NCBI GenBank assembly: GCA_022797995.1
Contig: JAAWLQ010000004.1
Span: 1 to 33,738 of the forward strand
DNA: 33,738 bases
Reading direction: 5' to 3'
From: Lachnospiraceae bacterium
GTDB lineage: Bacteria > Bacillota > Clostridia > Lachnospirales > Lachnospiraceae
In this document: positions 1 through 8,398 of the stretch, one piece after another
How positions within the stretch are numbered: the first letter of the stretch is position 1
How the letters are laid out: each line of letters begins with the position of its first letter
Notes under the pieces: generated by a model
Database searches by the model: none
Told to the model about the DNA's origin: nothing
What the model saw: the letters and a program-made list of their open reading frames with translations, nothing else
Program-made: the position numbers and the translations under genes

Positions 1-39
1 CTGTACTCCCTGTTCTACAATCTTATTCGTCTTTGCCAT
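1..39 (-). CDS. Partial prophage early gene, N-terminus only
   Basis: The minus strand reads ATG at 39 and stays open to the window edge, giving MAKTNKIVEQGVQ. It lies downstream of the 102-473 gene in the same direction as the whole prophage early operon, so it is probably the next gene. Only 13 residues are visible and no family can be assigned. No strong Shine-Dalgarno sequence sits just before the ATG; a hairpin (50-83) ends 10 nt upstream. The call rests on frame and context only. Confidence 0.4.
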   Translation of the reverse strand, partial: MAKTNKIVEQGVQ

Positions 40-49
40 TTTCACAAAA

Positions 50-83
50 GGAACCCGGCGCGCCTTTTTCCCGGGAAGGTTCC
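50..83 (-). terminator. Hairpin with short T run, possible terminator
   Basis: On the minus strand GGAACC (83-78) pairs with GGTTCC (55-50), and inner CCCGG can pair with CCGGG. TTTT follows at once. This could be an intrinsic terminator after the 102-473 gene, or a leader structure for the gene starting at 39. The loop contains the 8-bp palindrome GGCGCGCC. Confidence 0.35.
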
Positions 84-101
84 GGCTCCTTTCTGAAATC
101 T

Positions 102-473
102 TTATTCCATTTTCAAAAATCTGCTCATGATCTGCTGCTTGTAGTCATCACCCACTGTTTTCTTTACCGGTTGGTATTCCTTCGCTACTTCCCGCACCAG
201 TGCATGTTCTAAAGCTTCCTGCGTGGTATATCCATAATCATTGCAGTATTTATCAACATACCTTTTAAAATCTGCGGACTGGCGGTACAGTTCTGCAGTC
301 TTCTCATCCTCTATATGGCCCCTGATAAGCTCCATTATCTTCTCTTGGGCCACTCCGAAACCATAAGCCGCGGAAAGACTGCTATAACGTATGTCATTAT
401 CGTTCAATCCATTGATAATTTCTTCCTTCGGATACTCCATTTCTAAAATTTCCTGTAAAATCTTTTCTAACAT
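102..473 (-). CDS. Hypothetical prophage protein, 123 aa
   Basis: I do not recognise this protein. It is mostly charged and predicted to be helical, with no membrane segment, cysteine cluster or nucleotide-binding motif. AGGAG sits 7 nt before the ATG. The start overlaps the stop of the gene at 467-691 by 7 nt, which is the usual tight packing of phage operons and implies translational coupling. It follows rusA and two small genes, a place where Firmicutes siphophages often carry small accessory or late-control proteins. That position is the only hint about its role. Confidence 0.7.
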   Translation of the reverse strand: MLEKILQEILEMEYPKEEIINGLNDNDIRYSSLSAAYGFGVAQEKIMELIRGHIEDEKTAELYRQSADFKRYVDKYCNDYGYTTQEALEHALVREVAKEYQPVKKTVGDDYKQQIMSRFLKME

Positions 474-691
474 CCTTTCACTCCTGTCTTCTCCAGATAT
501 AGCACATTCCGGCGCCTGGTAATAATCACATCATAGATATGTTTCCGGCTCATCAGGTTCAGCATAGCTTTTTGTGCTGACCATGCTTCATGCTCTTCTG
601 GAAACTCTTTTTTCTGCTTCTTCTCCCCTGAGCGGTAAAACCTCCAGAAGAGTTTTGCATATGTCCCCCAGGGGACTTTTTCTTTTACCAT
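467..691 (-). CDS. Small basic hypothetical prophage protein, 74 aa
   Basis: The product begins MVKEKVPWGTYAKLFWRFYR and is rich in Lys and Arg, with several aromatic residues near the N-terminus. A basic character is compatible with nucleic-acid binding, but no known fold is visible. I chose ATG at 691 over GTG at 697: AGAGGA lies 10 nt upstream of the ATG and only 4 nt upstream of the GTG. The ATG is just 2 nt past the stop of the upstream gene (694). The 3' end overlaps the next gene by 7 nt, so it sits in a tightly coupled cassette. Confidence 0.65.
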   Translation of the reverse strand: MVKEKVPWGTYAKLFWRFYRSGEKKQKKEFPEEHEAWSAQKAMLNLMSRKHIYDVIITRRRNVLYLEKTGVKGC

Positions 692-693
692 TA

Positions 694-915
694 TCACTGC
701 TTCCTCTTTTCCACCTGCTTATAAAAAATCTGAAATACATCCAGCAGATTTCTGCACAGTTCCTCCACTGCTTCACCCTGGGCCCGGTATCTTATAACCA
801 ACTTCTGTCCGGTATTGATGAAGTCTTCCCACTCTGCATCTCCCATTTTCCGAAATTTGTATTTTGCTGCCAGTCTCCATACATCCACAACCAGCATGTA
901 AATAACATTCTTCAT
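694..915 (-). CDS. Small hypothetical prophage protein, 73 aa
   Basis: The product begins MKNVIYMLVVDVWRLAAKYK and is predicted to be helical. It has no recognised domain; the N-terminal stretch is hydrophobic but interrupted by charges, so a membrane segment is not convincing. ATG at 915 overlaps the rusA stop as TGATG, with GAGGAG 5 nt upstream inside the rusA 3' end, so translation is probably coupled to rusA. A start at GTG 918 is possible but less well spaced. Function unknown. Confidence 0.65.
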   Translation of the reverse strand: MKNVIYMLVVDVWRLAAKYKFRKMGDAEWEDFINTGQKLVIRYRAQGEAVEELCRNLLDVFQIFYKQVEKRKQ

Positions 916-1307
916 CACAGCTCCTCTATCCGGATATAAATTCCCGGAATATCTGCCCAGAACTTCTCTACAATCTCGCTCGCCACCAGTGCATCATCTT
1001 TCCAGAAACAGGCAGTTGTCATACAATCCTTCAAAAGTTTCTGCAGGTTATCGGTATCCGGCTTTGTGGTCCGGTATTCGCCGTTTCTGTGCCGCCCTTT
1101 CGGGAAGCACCATTTCACTGTCAGGCGGACTCCATGCACATACATTTCTTTCGGCCTATGCTTTGCCAGATGACCTATCAGTTTTAGTCTTGCCGCATTT
1201 ACTTCCGGCGGATCATAAAATACCGGCTTCCCATTGATGACTGTAACCTTCTTCTCCTGATATGTGCATGTCGGCGGATCCATTGCCATGAAGAACTCCG
1301 TTGCCAT
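915..1307 (-). CDS. rusA: RusA-family Holliday junction resolvase
   Basis: RusA proteins are small dimeric endonucleases that cut Holliday junctions; in phages they clear recombination intermediates before packaging. The 130-residue length fits the family. Diagnostic acidic positions are visible in KPDTDNLQKLLKD (about residues 82-94) and WKDDALV (about 102-108), the usual metal-binding aspartates. AGGAG lies 9 nt before the ATG. The gene closes the replication/recombination block of the prophage and is coupled at its 3' end to the next small gene through a TGATG overlap. The neighbouring primase-helicase and Sak4-like ATPase agree with a recombination role. Confidence 0.9.
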   Translation of the reverse strand: MATEFFMAMDPPTCTYQEKKVTVINGKPVFYDPPEVNAARLKLIGHLAKHRPKEMYVHGVRLTVKWCFPKGRHRNGEYRTTKPDTDNLQKLLKDCMTTACFWKDDALVASEIVEKFWADIPGIYIRIEEL

Positions 1308-1571
1308 AATGCTTCACTCCTTTTTCTTTTCCCTGCTCAAGGTTTGGTGCCCCTCGTGTGCGGGGTGTGTGGTGGTGTCGTGCGAAAGCTACCGCACGAC
1401 AACCACTGCATACCCCCGCATGAGGGGGTGCGCATAACCCTATACGTAAGTATAGGTGTTGCGCACCCCTTTTGCTCCCCTGCGCATGACCTAATTGTGC
1501 GCACTAATGAGCACCCGTGCACATGACTGCACACAACCTGATTGTGCGCACTGCGCAATACTGCTCAAGAC
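1308..1571. repeat. Hairpin-dense non-coding block with GTGCGCAC repeats
   Basis: The gap between the primase gene and rusA contains four consecutive dyads: CCCC/GGGG (1350-1365), GTCGTGCG/CGCACGAC (1377-1400), ACCCCC/GGGGGT (1412-1429) and a 45-nt hairpin (1425-1469) with a 10-bp outer and 7-bp inner stem. The last two share 1425-1429, so they exclude each other. A 17-bp direct repeat with one mismatch, centred on the palindrome GTGCGCAC, occurs at 1489-1505 and 1536-1552. A 9-bp direct repeat CTGCTCAAG stands at both edges (1333-1341 and 1561-1569). An origin, a structured RNA or a small inserted element are all possible. Confidence 0.6.
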
Positions 1572-3827
1572 TTAGTTCTGCGCACTCCTTCTTATGTACG
1601 TTTTTCCATCTTCACCTATGTATTTTTCAAAGTCCTTTTTCAAATCCCGTTTCTGGCGTTTTCCATCCCCAAACCATGCAAGCAGCTCTTTAGATGATGT
1701 CTCCAGCTTATCCGCCAGCTCCTGTGCAGAAACTTCCCGGCCGTCCAGCTCGATATTCGAGAATTCTATCTCAAATTCATTCCGCTTTTTCAGACGCTTG
1801 TCTTCCGCCTGCTTTTTTCTGTTCTCTGCCGCCTTCTGCCATACTGGTTTTTCTGCATCCGGCTGAATATCCTTTAAACTTCCCACATCATCAAGCCTGT
1901 GTACAGGATAATCGAACCACAGATTTAACGGCTCAAATTTCTGGAACTCCCGCAGCGTGCCGTCAATGCGCCACGCCGTCATCTTTTTGACTTTATCCGC
2001 CACAGCAAAGCATATGGCATTCAGATCACTGTACTGCGCTTTGGAAAGCTTCTTTTTGCAGTAGTCAAGCATCTGTACGCTGCTGAGCATGTCATCCAGA
2101 GATACATCCTCTTCCCAGTCGGAGAAATGCCTGTTCAGATACTGCTTACAGGCTTCACAGACCGCCTTGTTTTCTTCCTGTTTTATCAGCGCTTCCGTTG
2201 TCTCCAGCTCAATCAGGTCAAGAAGCGCGTCAGGGTCCCTTGCAAACACTCCTGAGCCGGAGGCCCGGTCCATGGACTTCTTTCCGCCCTGACTGCCTTT
2301 GCTGTGGTGATGACAGTAAATTACCGCACATCCCAGCTCCGTACATACCTTGTCAAACTGATTGCAGAAAGCCGCCATCTGGTCCGCGCTGTTCTCATCA
2401 CCAGTGATGACTTTATAAATGGGATCTATAACGACGGCCACATAATCCTTCTTCGCCGCCCTCCGGATGAGTTTGGGCGCCAGCTTATCCATAGGAACTG
2501 ATTTTCCTCTCAGGTTCCAGATATCAATATTTGCAAGCCCGGAAGGACTCCATCCGAGGGTATCATATACATCCCGGAAACGGTGCAGGCAGCTGGCCGG
2601 GTCAAGCTCCAGATTTACATACATCACCTTGCCTTTTGCACACTGCCACTGAAGCCACCGGCGCCCTTCTGCAATGGCAATACACAGTTCAATCTGCAGA
2701 AAGGATTTTCCTGCCTTTGACGGCCCTGCAATCAGCATCTTATGGCCTTTCCGAAGAACGCCGTCTATCAGGCATGGAGAAAGCTCCGGCAGATGATCCC
2801 ATACGCTTTCCAGGCTCTCAGGCTCTGGCAGATCATCGTTAATGCTTTCAATCCACTCATACCATTCATTCCAGGATGCTTTTCCTATGTTGGTATCTAC
2901 AAGAAACTGCTTTTTACCGTTGCGCATAATACCGGGCATTCTGGAAAGACGGGAAGGATTCTTATTCTGTCTGTCGACCTGGAGTCCGTTCTTATTACAG
3001 ATATGATATAAATAGTCAACCCGTTTCCTGTATTCCTGATAGTCTGCTGCATCTACACGCACAACGGCGTGTAAGCTCTTGTCTCCACTATGGACTAGAC
3101 ATGCTACTGGCAACTCCAGTTCTCTGATGACAGCATTCTGTTTTTCAATTTCCATGGAATCGGATTCCACCAATGCATAACGGAATTCCGTGACATTCTC
3201 GTTTTTGATTCCTTTTCCGTCCAGGGGATTGAAACGTATCCAGGCCCCTACCTCCTGATCATAATCTCCTATTACATCCAGCATATCGCTGCATTTATAA
3301 AGCTCCTGGATAAGCTGTCCCGCCGTGCGGTCCCATACTCCTTTTGACGGCATATGCTTTCCATCCTTTTCAAAAGAATGGGTGACATATCCTACATTCT
3401 CAGTGGAGTCAAACAGCGTCTCAAGGTATTTTATCAGCTCCTGTTTGGGATTCCAGGAAGCAGGAGCCGAAACCTCCCGCTCCTCAATCCACCCGGTATC
3501 TATGACCTGCTTTTCATCCAGGTTAATCATGTCGTCCCAGTCCAGCTCATGGCCCGGATTACGCTCCGGCACCCATCCGCGCTCTTTTGCCATCTGCACA
3601 ATGGTACCTCCGGTTACCGGAGTTCCAGAACCGTTGAAGCTGTTCCATTTCCGCACACACTCTCCCCGGTGGTATCTGGCACTGTCTCTCATGCTCCAGG
3701 CTTCCCAGTCAGCGGCAGAATACCCTTCTTCCTTCAATGCCATCCCTATATTGATCCAGTCCTGGTATTCCAGTCCTACAGGATCTATGTATTCCAGTAA
3801 TTCAAGAAGGTTTGTCTGTCGCTCCAT
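1572..3827 (-). CDS. Phage primase-helicase (PriCT-2, AEP primase, RecA-like ATPase)
   Basis: This 751-residue protein probably primes and unwinds phage DNA. Residues about 8-85 resemble the PriCT-2 domain. Residues about 213-305 resemble an archaeo-eukaryotic primase core: VESDSM in place of the metal-binding DxD, SGDKSLHAVVRV as the sGxSxH motif, and RLSRMPG near the end. Residues about 360-545 form a RepA/RecA-like ATPase with Walker A GPSKAGKS (368-375), a Walker B ending VIDPI and a CHHHSKG stretch. The C-terminal 200 residues are basic. GGGAGG lies 10 nt upstream of the ATG, inside the 3' end of the helicase gene 5 nt away. The degenerate DxD makes primase activity likely but not certain. 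Confidence 0.82.
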   Translation of the reverse strand: MERQTNLLELLEYIDPVGLEYQDWINIGMALKEEGYSAADWEAWSMRDSARYHRGECVRKWNSFNGSGTPVTGGTIVQMAKERGWVPERNPGHELDWDDMINLDEKQVIDTGWIEEREVSAPASWNPKQELIKYLETLFDSTENVGYVTHSFEKDGKHMPSKGVWDRTAGQLIQELYKCSDMLDVIGDYDQEVGAWIRFNPLDGKGIKNENVTEFRYALVESDSMEIEKQNAVIRELELPVACLVHSGDKSLHAVVRVDAADYQEYRKRVDYLYHICNKNGLQVDRQNKNPSRLSRMPGIMRNGKKQFLVDTNIGKASWNEWYEWIESINDDLPEPESLESVWDHLPELSPCLIDGVLRKGHKMLIAGPSKAGKSFLQIELCIAIAEGRRWLQWQCAKGKVMYVNLELDPASCLHRFRDVYDTLGWSPSGLANIDIWNLRGKSVPMDKLAPKLIRRAAKKDYVAVVIDPIYKVITGDENSADQMAAFCNQFDKVCTELGCAVIYCHHHSKGSQGGKKSMDRASGSGVFARDPDALLDLIELETTEALIKQEENKAVCEACKQYLNRHFSDWEEDVSLDDMLSSVQMLDYCKKKLSKAQYSDLNAICFAVADKVKKMTAWRIDGTLREFQKFEPLNLWFDYPVHRLDDVGSLKDIQPDAEKPVWQKAAENRKKQAEDKRLKKRNEFEIEFSNIELDGREVSAQELADKLETSSKELLAWFGDGKRQKRDLKKDFEKYIGEDGKTYIRRSAQN

Positions 3828-3832
3828 TCCTT

Positions 3833-5419
3833 TTATGCCTCCCTATACTCTTGTGGGTTGATTCCCTGTGGGATCCGCCAGCCGTTTGCCGCTATTCTGT
3901 CAATCATCTTTCTTGCTGTATCAAACTGCCATGTTCCCACATGCTGGAATCCCCTACCTTCCAGAAAACGGATCTGCTTTGGTGTGGTCAGCCCTTCCAT
4001 CCGCCGTTTGTCAAGCCTGTCCAGCAGCTTTGCCGCCTTTCCGGCATTGTCTATTTCATCTGGAAGAATCCCCAGCTTTTCAAGGGTACTTTTCTGCTTA
4101 TCTGACGGCGGGGCCATCTCCCAGCCAAACGCCGGCACATAACCTGATAAATCTTCCGCCTGAATACTCATCTCAAACTGGAGCGGATCCACAAGCTTCT
4201 TTTTCCGGCGCTTCATCTCCTCCAGCTGTTTTGCCAGGGCTTCTTCCCGCTGTGCTACCACATCCTCGGCGGCCTGTTTTTCCGCCGCTTCAATGTCTAC
4301 CGGCATTCCTGCCTCTTCGATATTTGTCGTCATCTGCCTGGCCACTTCTTCATCCTGGCAGATCAGGCTTGCAGGGTGGCACAGCTCATGCCTCTCTGTA
4401 TGCCACAGGAAATCCAGCAGTAGCAGGTGGTCTTTTCCCGGATACAGCCGGGTACCCCGTCCCACCATCTGGCTGTATAGACTTCTCACATTCGTTGGCC
4501 GCAGCACCACGATGCAGTCCACAGACGGGCAGTCCCACCCTTCTGTCAGCAGCATGGAGTTGCAGAGCACGTTGTAGTCTCCCCTGTCAAATGCCTCCAG
4601 CACCTCTGTCCGGTCTGCGCTGTCTCCGTTCACTTCTGCGGCACGGAATCCCCGCTCATTCAGAATGTTTCTGAATTTCTGGCTGGTTTTTACCAGCGGC
4701 AGGAACACCACGGTTTTCCTGTCCATACAGTATTTCACCATTTCATCCGCTATCTGATACAGATAAGGGTCCAGTGCCGTACCGATGTCTCCGGCTTTAA
4801 AATCTCCCGCCTGAATGCCCACGCCGGTCAGATCCAGCTTAAGCGGAACGGTCAATGCTCTGATCGGTGACAGGTATCCGGATTTGATTGCTTTGGGAAG
4901 AGTATACTCGTAAGCCAGAGATTCAAAAAATTCTCCCAGGTTCCGCATGTCCCCTCTGTCCGGTGTGGCCGTCACTCCCAGCACCTTTGCACCCCTGAAA
5001 TGTTCCAGAACCCTTTGATAGCTGTCTGACAGACAGTGGTGTGCCTCATCAATGATGATTGTATGAAAATACCCTTCCGGGAACTGTGACAGGCGTTTCT
5101 CACGCATCAGAGACTGTACGGAGCCCACGGTAATCCGGAACCAGCTGCCTATACAGGTCTGCTCTGCTTTTTCCGTGGCACAGCCCAGGCCTGTTGCTTT
5201 CTGGATTTTATCGGCCGCCTGGTCCAGCAGCTCCCCCCTGTGGGCCAGAATGAGCACGCGGTCTCCGCCGCGTACGCATTCTTCCGTCACTTTGGCAAAT
5301 ACAATCGTTTTCCCGCATCCGGTCGGCAGTACAAGCAGAGTCCTCTTAATTCCTTTTTCCCATTCGGCAAAAATACTCTCCTTTGCCTCTTTCTGGTAGT
5401 CTCGAAGCTCCATTCCCAT
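3833..5419 (-). CDS. SF2 DEAH-box helicase
   Basis: The protein has all core superfamily 2 motifs: Walker A LPTGCGKT (31-38), DEAH (124-127), VTATPDR (149-155), LLTEGWDCPSVD (about 290-301) and the arginine-finger motif QMVGRGTRL (317-325). This resembles the Rad3/Ssl2-like helicases found in early operons of Firmicutes phages, where they act in replication or recombination. The C-terminal 170 residues include a charged helix and a region that may bind partners. I start at ATG 5419, which overlaps the upstream stop as TGATG with AGGTGA 6 nt before it; ATG 5413 is an alternative. Confidence 0.88.
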   Translation of the reverse strand: MGMELRDYQKEAKESIFAEWEKGIKRTLLVLPTGCGKTIVFAKVTEECVRGGDRVLILAHRGELLDQAADKIQKATGLGCATEKAEQTCIGSWFRITVGSVQSLMREKRLSQFPEGYFHTIIIDEAHHCLSDSYQRVLEHFRGAKVLGVTATPDRGDMRNLGEFFESLAYEYTLPKAIKSGYLSPIRALTVPLKLDLTGVGIQAGDFKAGDIGTALDPYLYQIADEMVKYCMDRKTVVFLPLVKTSQKFRNILNERGFRAAEVNGDSADRTEVLEAFDRGDYNVLCNSMLLTEGWDCPSVDCIVVLRPTNVRSLYSQMVGRGTRLYPGKDHLLLLDFLWHTERHELCHPASLICQDEEVARQMTTNIEEAGMPVDIEAAEKQAAEDVVAQREEALAKQLEEMKRRKKKLVDPLQFEMSIQAEDLSGYVPAFGWEMAPPSDKQKSTLEKLGILPDEIDNAGKAAKLLDRLDKRRMEGLTTPKQIRFLEGRGFQHVGTWQFDTARKMIDRIAANGWRIPQGINPQEYREA

Positions 5420-5880
5420 CAAAACTCACCTGCCTTGTAGGTGGGGGCAGCCTGTCCCGCCCCTTCCTTTGGATAAAACCGTTTAATATCATTAGATCTG
5501 CGCTCTTCGCCATCTCTGTTTTTGTAAGTATGAATTCCAACTTTAGCTCTGCCGGTAGAACCGGGCACACGTCCCCAGTCCATGCGGAGTGGTTCCCCTT
5601 TCTTTTTCTGACCGATGCTGGAGAAGAAAGCTGACAGCATTCCTTCCGTGATGGTATGCAGGAACAGGTTGTGGTTTATGTAAGCCGTTCCCTGTTCCGA
5701 ATCAATCCGTAGTTTCAGAACTGCCTTGTTGCAGGGAGGGAGTTTCTCACTCCCGTTATGCCTTGCCCGTTCAAAGCTCTCTACCGTGAAATCGTAATCC
5801 CCTTCCTGCAGAAGTACAAATTCACTGGCATCCTTTTCTATGACATCATCCCATTGAAGCTCTTTTTCATTTTCGATCAT
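5419..5880 (-). CDS. DUF669 family phage protein
   Basis: Residues from about 8 onward (WDDVIEKDASEFVLLQEGDYDFTVESFERA) match my memory of DUF669, a phage family encoded between Sak4-like ATPases and helicases. Members are thought to resemble single-strand DNA-binding proteins; that role is inference. The protein is 153 aa, compact, and ends in KAGEF, whose codons also carry the ribosome site for the following helicase. AGGAGG is 12 nt before the ATG, slightly far. Position between the Sak4-like ATPase and the helicase supports work on single-stranded DNA. Confidence 0.75.
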   Translation of the reverse strand: MIENEKELQWDDVIEKDASEFVLLQEGDYDFTVESFERARHNGSEKLPPCNKAVLKLRIDSEQGTAYINHNLFLHTITEGMLSAFFSSIGQKKKGEPLRMDWGRVPGSTGRAKVGIHTYKNRDGEERRSNDIKRFYPKEGAGQAAPTYKAGEF

Positions 5881-5898
5881 AAGTCTCTGTGTCCTCCT

Positions 5899-7062
5899 TT
5901 AATTGAACGGAATTTCTCCGCTTTCTTTCATCTCTTTGATCATTGCATATACCTTCTGCCAGGCTCCCACTAAAACGCCATGGATGAATCCGGGATCATA
6001 TTTCTCGATGGGCGTATCCGCAGGGTAATATCCTCTGGCACCCACCACGTTCTGAATATCCCATTCACAGACACCGTTGGACATCATGAGATCTTTCAGG
6101 TTCTGCGGAATGTTATCCGGATTGCTTTCCCAGATCATGGAGGACTGCTTCCCGGTCTCCTGCTGCACATTTGCTGTGTTGGTTTCTGCAGGAGAATTCT
6201 GAGCAGATGCATCATTGCGGTGGTCTGCAGATGCTTCTTCTGCTGTTTCTGACGGTGAATTTATGCCTGTGGAAGGTTCCTGTTTCTGTTCTGCTGTCTC
6301 TGACGGGATACGGCCTCCTGCAGCTCCTGCTTCAATGATGCCGGCGATTCCTGCATAATCAAACGGCATCTCTTCCGGGAGCCCGTACCGGTTCTTTGCA
6401 TCCCAGCAGGGGTGATGAGAGGTGTACATCACCCGTTTCCCTCCCTGCGCTTTGTTTTTTCCCTTCTGAGCCCCCTGTCCGTCTACATTTATAACCATAG
6501 TCTTATAGTTGGCAAAAAGAAGAAGGTCACCCCATTCCTTTACAAGCGGCGCCGTCTGAGAGGTGGTTTTCTTCCCCAGCTTTAATTCCCACCTGTCATA
6601 GGATCCCATCTCATCCGGCTGTTCAAATTTCCGCATCTGGGCATGGGCGGTAAGCACCACATTGATTCCTGCATTTACTACCTCTGTCAGCTTGTTCAGA
6701 AAACGTCCAAACTCTTCTTTTGTATAGACATATCCGGTTCCATACCCGAAATCTTCAATTCCGCGTTTCTGGTGCTTCGCACAGATATGCTCCACGCACA
6801 TCTGCTCTGCCCAGTCTATGGTATCCACCACCAGCGTCCTGCAGATCTCCGGGTGGGTCCGCACATACTCTGCCTGCTCCAGCAGCATGGCCCAGGAAAT
6901 GGGATCCGGCGTCCTCGCCACATCCATATCCTTTGTGCTTCCCTCTGTGTCGATAAACAGCGGCTCCGGAAACTGTGCCGCGAAAGTGCTTTTTCCGATG
7001 CCTTCTGGGCCATAGCAAACCACTTTTTTTGCTCCTGGCCTTTTCCCTCTGATAATTTCCAT
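5899..7062 (-). CDS. Sak4-like RecA-fold ATPase (AAA_24)
   Basis: The protein starts MEIIRGKRPG and has Walker A GPEGIGKS (18-25) and Walker B TLVVDTIDW (about 76-84, D80). The layout of KKVVCYGPEGIGKSTFAAQF followed by PLFIDTEGS is typical of the AAA_24/Sak4 phage ATPases that promote single-strand annealing recombination. A low-complexity Glu/Ser/Ala linker covers about residues 235-315, and a short C-terminal domain follows. The ATG overlaps the stop of the upstream ATPase gene as TGATG, so the two are translationally coupled. TTG 7065 is an upstream alternative start. The DUF669 neighbour is the usual partner gene. Confidence 0.82.
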   Translation of the reverse strand: MEIIRGKRPGAKKVVCYGPEGIGKSTFAAQFPEPLFIDTEGSTKDMDVARTPDPISWAMLLEQAEYVRTHPEICRTLVVDTIDWAEQMCVEHICAKHQKRGIEDFGYGTGYVYTKEEFGRFLNKLTEVVNAGINVVLTAHAQMRKFEQPDEMGSYDRWELKLGKKTTSQTAPLVKEWGDLLLFANYKTMVINVDGQGAQKGKNKAQGGKRVMYTSHHPCWDAKNRYGLPEEMPFDYAGIAGIIEAGAAGGRIPSETAEQKQEPSTGINSPSETAEEASADHRNDASAQNSPAETNTANVQQETGKQSSMIWESNPDNIPQNLKDLMMSNGVCEWDIQNVVGARGYYPADTPIEKYDPGFIHGVLVGAWQKVYAMIKEMKESGEIPFN

Positions 7063-8360
7063 CAAAATTCACCCGCCTTCCATTCTGTTTTCTTATCTTC
7101 CATCACAGGATGCTCCTGGCCCACCACATATCCGTCGGATATGATAATGGAGCATTCCTCTCCGGTACTTACCCGGGTTGCGATTGCCTGCAGGCCTTCT
7201 TTCTCCAGCCAGGCACCGAACTCCCGCAGAGTCTGGAGGTCCATCTGTTCCAGCTTGTCCAGCAATACAAAACCGCATTTTGGATTCAGTTTCCGGACAA
7301 TCGCTGTTGCCACTTTCAGCCGGTCGGATCCGGACATGTTATCCCATTTCTGGCCGTTATAAATCAGATCTCCGTCTTCTACAGACAGGCCGGGAAGAGG
7401 GAGCTCCGCTGACTGCAGGAGGTCAATCTTATTTTTTCTTACCTGGTTGATCTCTGTTGTCAGTTCGCTGTACTGATTCTTATATGCCTGAGCATCTTCT
7501 TCCGCCTTTTCCTTATCCAGGTTTGCCCGCACCTTCCGGTTGATTTCCTCGATATTGGCAATGCTTTCTTCCAGCTCTGCCGTTGACTGATCCTGCAGAT
7601 TTGCGGTATCCATAGTCGCTATATTTAAGGATGTCTTTGCCTCCTCCAGCTCTTTCTCCTTCTTTGACAGCTGCTCCCGCATGGCTTCTACTTCCTGTGA
7701 CAGAAAAGCAACTGACTGCCGGAATCTGTCCGCATTATCTCTCTTTCTCTGGTTCTCCCCGTTCTTTGCTAAAATGTCCTGCTGCCTGCGGATCAGTTCT
7801 GTCGGAGATACCGGCTCCTTCGGGGCCTCCGGATAATAGGTCTGTTCTTTGGCAAACTTTGCTTTCTGGTCTGCAATCTGTCCAATGGCAAGCCTGCGGT
7901 TATACAGCTCTTTCTCCTGCTGTTCCATCTCAGCCAGCCTGTTCCCGATGCCGATAATCTGCAGGAGCGTTCTTGCTTTTTCCTGACTGGAGGATTCCAT
8001 AAATTTGGGCAGATCTATGGCAAGCTGCTCCACAAATTCATTTAAAAGCTGCTGGCCGCCCCTCTTTCCGGCGGGATCCGTTACCTTCAGATCGCTGTTC
8101 TTTCCTTTTCGTTCCACAATCAGCCCATTGTTCATTACAATGTGAAGTGTGGGCGGAATCACGGATTCATGCCGCTGCGCTTCGGAGGGCCGATAACGGT
8201 CCCCTCCCAGTGCCCAGGCAATGGAATCCAGTACGGATGTCTTCCCCTGATTATTGTTTCCGCCGATAATGGTCAGGCCGTTTGCTGTCGGCTCCAGTTT
8301 CACTGCCTTTACTCTTTTTACGTTTTCGATTTCAAGTTTGTTAATTTTCATGGTTTCCAT
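7062..8360 (-). CDS. SMC/RecF-like AAA ATPase with coiled coil
   Basis: From ATG 8360 the protein is 432 aa, beginning METMKINKLEIENVKRVKAV, the classic N-terminal strand of RecF/SMC-like ATPases. Walker A GGNNNQGKTS is at 33-42. A charged coiled coil spans about 185-320. The C-terminal half has an ABC signature-like MSGSDRLKVATAIV and a Walker B CGFVLLDKLEQMD, where Lys follows the Asp instead of the usual Glu. AAGGA lies 9 nt before this ATG. The frame is open to 8648, but the extra 96 residues overlap another good small gene and lack a ribosome site, so I reject the longer form. Such ATPases sit in phage recombination blocks. Confidence 0.8.
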   Translation of the reverse strand: METMKINKLEIENVKRVKAVKLEPTANGLTIIGGNNNQGKTSVLDSIAWALGGDRYRPSEAQRHESVIPPTLHIVMNNGLIVERKGKNSDLKVTDPAGKRGGQQLLNEFVEQLAIDLPKFMESSSQEKARTLLQIIGIGNRLAEMEQQEKELYNRRLAIGQIADQKAKFAKEQTYYPEAPKEPVSPTELIRRQQDILAKNGENQRKRDNADRFRQSVAFLSQEVEAMREQLSKKEKELEEAKTSLNIATMDTANLQDQSTAELEESIANIEEINRKVRANLDKEKAEEDAQAYKNQYSELTTEINQVRKNKIDLLQSAELPLPGLSVEDGDLIYNGQKWDNMSGSDRLKVATAIVRKLNPKCGFVLLDKLEQMDLQTLREFGAWLEKEGLQAIATRVSTGEECSIIISDGYVVGQEHPVMEDKKTEWKAGEF

Positions 8361-8398
8361 TTGACTTTTCCTTCCCGTGCCCTTATAATAAAAGCACA

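Noticed and set aside
588-776. Minus-strand 62-codon frame MKQWRNCAEICWMYF...
   Set aside because: It overlaps two better-supported genes in another frame and lacks a ribosome site.
1337-1558. Minus-strand 73-codon cysteine-rich frame between rusA and the primase
   Set aside because: It is composed of the hairpins and GTGCGCAC repeats, has no ribosome site, and its composition follows the palindromes rather than protein-like codon use.
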